Shown here: positions 4,152 through 6,110 of the stretch, piece after piece
Layout: each line of letters begins with the position of its first letter
Position numbering within the stretch: the stretch's first letter is position 1
Assembly (NCBI GenBank): GCA_030040525.1
Contig: JASHTN010000047.1
Coordinates: 1 to 6,110, forward strand
Direction: 5' to 3'
Source: Gammaproteobacteria bacterium
GTDB lineage: Bacteria; Pseudomonadota; Gammaproteobacteria; Steroidobacterales; Steroidobacteraceae
Length of the DNA stretch: 6,110 nucleotides
Translations under genes and position numbers: made by a program
Notes under the pieces: model-generated
What the model was told of the DNA's origin: nothing
The model's input: the letters and a program-made list of their open reading frames with translations, nothing else
Database searches by the model: none

Positions 4152-6110
4152 ATGGCGGACTACAAGCACACGATCACCCTGCCGCAGACCGACTTCCCGA
4201 TGAAGGCGGATCTCGCGCAGCGCGAGCCGGCGATGGTGCGCGCCTGGGAGGAGCGCGGCACGTACGCACGGCTGCGGGCGATTGCACGCGGGCGTCCGCG
4301 CTTCATGCTGCACGACGGACCGCCGTACGCCAACGGCGCGATCCACATCGGCCATGCGGTCAACAAGATCCTCAAGGACGTCGTCGTCAAGTCGCGCTCG
4401 CTCGACGGCTTCGATGCGCCCTACATTCCGGGCTGGGACTGTCACGGTCTGCCGATCGAGCTGCAGGTCGAGAAGAAGCACGGCCGTCCGGGGCAGAAGC
4501 TCGATGCGCGCGCCTTCCGCGCCGCCTGCCGCGCCTACGCCCAGGAGCAGATCGACCTGCAGCGCGCCGACTTCAAGCGCTTAGGGGTGCTCGGCGACTG
4601 GGATCATCCCTACATGACCATGGCGCCGCGCTACGAAGCGCAGCAGCTGCGGGCCTTCGGCCGCATCATCGCCAACGGTCATGTCTACCAGGGCGTCAAG
4701 CCCGTGTACTGGTGCATGGACTGTCGCTCGGCGCTCGCCGAAGCGGAAGTCGAGTACGAGGAGAGGACCTCGCCGGCGATCGACGTGGCGTTCCGCGTCG
4801 TCGACGTGGCGCAGCTCGCGGCGCGCCTCGGCCTCGCCCCCGCCGAGCTCGCCGCGGCGCCGGTCGACGTCGTCATCTGGACCACCACCCCCTGGACGCT
4901 GCCGGCGAATCAGGCGGTGGCGCTGCGCGCGGAGTTCCAGTACGTGCTGGTCGAGGCGGCCGGCGAGCATGGCGGGGCCGGCCAGCGGCGGCGGCTGATC
5001 ATCGCCGCCGAGCTGCTCGAGTCCTGTCTCGAGCGCTATCACATGAGGGCGGCGGCGGTGCTCGCCCGCTTCGAGGGGCGCGCGCTCGAGGGCCTGGCCC
5101 TTGCGCATCCGTTCCAGGAACGCGAGGTGCCGGTGATTCTCGGTGAGCATGTGACGCTGGACGCCGGCACCGGCGCCGTGCACACCGCCCCCGGCCATGG
5201 GCAGGAGGACTTCGCCGTCGGTCAGCGCTACGGCCTTGCGGTCGTCAACCCGGTGGGCGGCGACGGGCGCTTCCTGCCGGGCACGCCGCTCGTTGCGGGG
5301 CTCAAGGTCGACGAGGCGAACCCGGTGATCATCGCCGCGCTCGAGCGCGGCGGCCGGCTGCTGCACCAGGAGGCATTCCAGCACAGCTACCCGCACTGCT
5401 GGCGGCACAAGACCCCGGTGATCTTCCGCGCCACACCCCAGTGGTTCATCAGCATGGAGCAGCGGGGCCTGCGCACGCACACGCTGCGCGACATCCGCGG
5501 CGTCAGCTGGACCCCGGCGTGGGGCGAGCAGCGCATCACCGGCATGATCGAGAGCCGGCCCGACTGGTGCATCTCGCGCCAGCGCACCTGGGGGGTGCCG
5601 ATTCCGCTGTTCGTGCACCGCGAGACCGGTGCGCTGCATCCGCGCACGGCGGAGCTGATCGAAGCGGCCGCGGCGCGCGTCGAGCGGGGCGGGATCGACG
5701 CCTGGTTCGACCTCGCGCCGCAGGAGCTGCTCGGCGCCGAGGCCGCGCACTACGACAAGGTGAGCGACGTCATGGACGTGTGGGCCGATTCGGGCCTGTC
5801 GTTCGAGTGCGTCGGCGCGGAGCGCCCCGAGATCGCAGCGCCGGTGGACCTCTACCTCGAGGGCTCCGACCAGCACCGCGGCTGGTTCCACAGCGCGCTG
5901 CTCATGTCGGAAGCGCTCTACGAGCGGGCACCCTACCGCGGCGTGCTCACCCACGGCTTCACCGTGGATGAGAAGGGCCGCAAGCAGTCGAAGTCCCTGG
6001 GCAACGTGGTTGCGCCGCAGAGAGTCATGAACAGCCTGGGAGCGGACGTGCTGCGACTGTGGGTCTCGGCGACCGACTACGCGAACGAGATGAGCGTCTC
6101 GGACGAGATC
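4152..6110 (+). CDS. ileS: Isoleucyl-tRNA synthetase, partial (C-terminus beyond right edge)
   Basis: This class Ia aminoacyl-tRNA synthetase charges tRNA-Ile and edits misactivated valine. The 653 codons present cover the catalytic and editing domains. Visible are DGPPYANG and HIGH (65-68), the GWDCHGLPIE segment, the WCMDC pair of cysteines, the editing-domain motif WTTTPWTLPAN, the GTGAVHTAPGHGQEDF segment, SRQRTWGVPIP, DVWADSG, and GSDQHRGWFHSALL. The signature loop reads KQSKS (611-615) where KMSKS is usual. E. coli IleRS has about 938 residues, so some 290, including the anticodon-binding domain and C-terminal zinc site, lie to the right. The start is ATG at 4152, 7 bases after the ribF stop, without a strong Shine-Dalgarno. 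The N-terminus MADYKHTITLPQTDFPMKADL is typical of proteobacterial IleRS. Translation is probably coupled to ribF. In relatives lspA follows. Confidence 0.97.
   Translation, partial: MADYKHTITLPQTDFPMKADLAQREPAMVRAWEERGTYARLRAIARGRPRFMLHDGPPYANGAIHIGHAVNKILKDVVVKSRSLDGFDAPYIPGWDCHGLPIELQVEKKHGRPGQKLDARAFRAACRAYAQEQIDLQRADFKRLGVLGDWDHPYMTMAPRYEAQQLRAFGRIIANGHVYQGVKPVYWCMDCRSALAEAEVEYEERTSPAIDVAFRVVDVAQLAARLGLAPAELAAAPVDVVIWTTTPWTLPANQAVALRAEFQYVLVEAAGEHGGAGQRRRLIIAAELLESCLERYHMRAAAVLARFEGRALEGLALAHPFQEREVPVILGEHVTLDAGTGAVHTAPGHGQEDFAVGQRYGLAVVNPVGGDGRFLPGTPLVAGLKVDEANPVIIAALERGGRLLHQEAFQHSYPHCWRHKTPVIFRATPQWFISMEQRGLRTHTLRDIRGVSWTPAWGEQRITGMIESRPDWCISRQRTWGVPIPLFVHRETGALHPRTAELIEAAAARVERGGIDAWFDLAPQELLGAEAAHYDKVSDVMDVWADSGLSFECVGAERPEIAAPVDLYLEGSDQHRGWFHSALLMSEALYERAPYRGVLTHGFTVDEKGRKQSKSLGNVVAPQRVMNSLGADVLRLWVSATDYANEMSVSDEI

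Noticed and set aside
3182..4153. 323-codon minus-strand frame opposite ribF
   Set aside because: ribF motifs are present in order on the plus strand; this is an antisense shadow of a GC-rich gene.
4581..5954. 457-codon open frame on the minus strand opposite ileS
   Set aside because: ileS is unambiguous over the whole stretch. Long antisense open frames are common in GC-rich genes, and the translation shows no recognisable domain.

Overview
This is a gene-dense, GC-rich stretch of bacterial chromosome made almost entirely of housekeeping genes. The gene order (ispB diverging from rplU-rpmA-obgE, then rpsT on the opposite strand, then ribF-ileS) is the arrangement seen in gammaproteobacteria. 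High GC, strong G/C preference at third codon positions and a RibF with a GAYDGLHLGH-type nucleotide-binding motif fit a high-GC gammaproteobacterium (Xanthomonadales, Nevskiales or Chromatiales-like). The lineage is an inference; the sequence alone does not fix it.

Layout. Bases 1-682 (minus) hold the N-terminal 227 residues of a long-chain polyprenyl diphosphate synthase (IspB), which makes the quinone side chain. A 191-base divergent spacer carries a strong sigma-70-type promoter for rplU. rplU (bL21) and rpmA (bL27) follow as a two-gene ribosomal unit closed by a stable hairpin with a T-tract. That hairpin sits just before obgE, the ribosome-associated GTPase. On the minus strand lies rpsT (bS20), with a GTG start, a good Shine-Dalgarno and its own promoter candidate. 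Then comes an AT-rich spacer, ribF (FAD synthesis from riboflavin) and, 7 bases later, ileS (isoleucyl-tRNA synthetase). ileS runs off the right edge after 653 codons.

The least expected item is a small minus-strand reading frame (45 codons, 2593-2730) directly downstream of rpsT. It has its own ribosome binding site and overlaps the 3' end of obgE antisense. In the overlap, third-position GC is high in the small frame and low in the obgE frame, so the small frame may be the one under selection there. No known protein was recognised.

Functionally the genes serve translation (bL21, bL27, bS20, Obg, IleRS) and cofactor or quinone supply (RibF, IspB). No mobile element, CRISPR array, tRNA, rRNA or defence or biosynthetic cassette is visible. 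Apart from the small frame, points of interest are small departures from family consensus (KQSKS in IleRS, a shortened FMN-adenylyltransferase motif in RibF) and the absence of proB and murJ from positions they occupy in some relatives.
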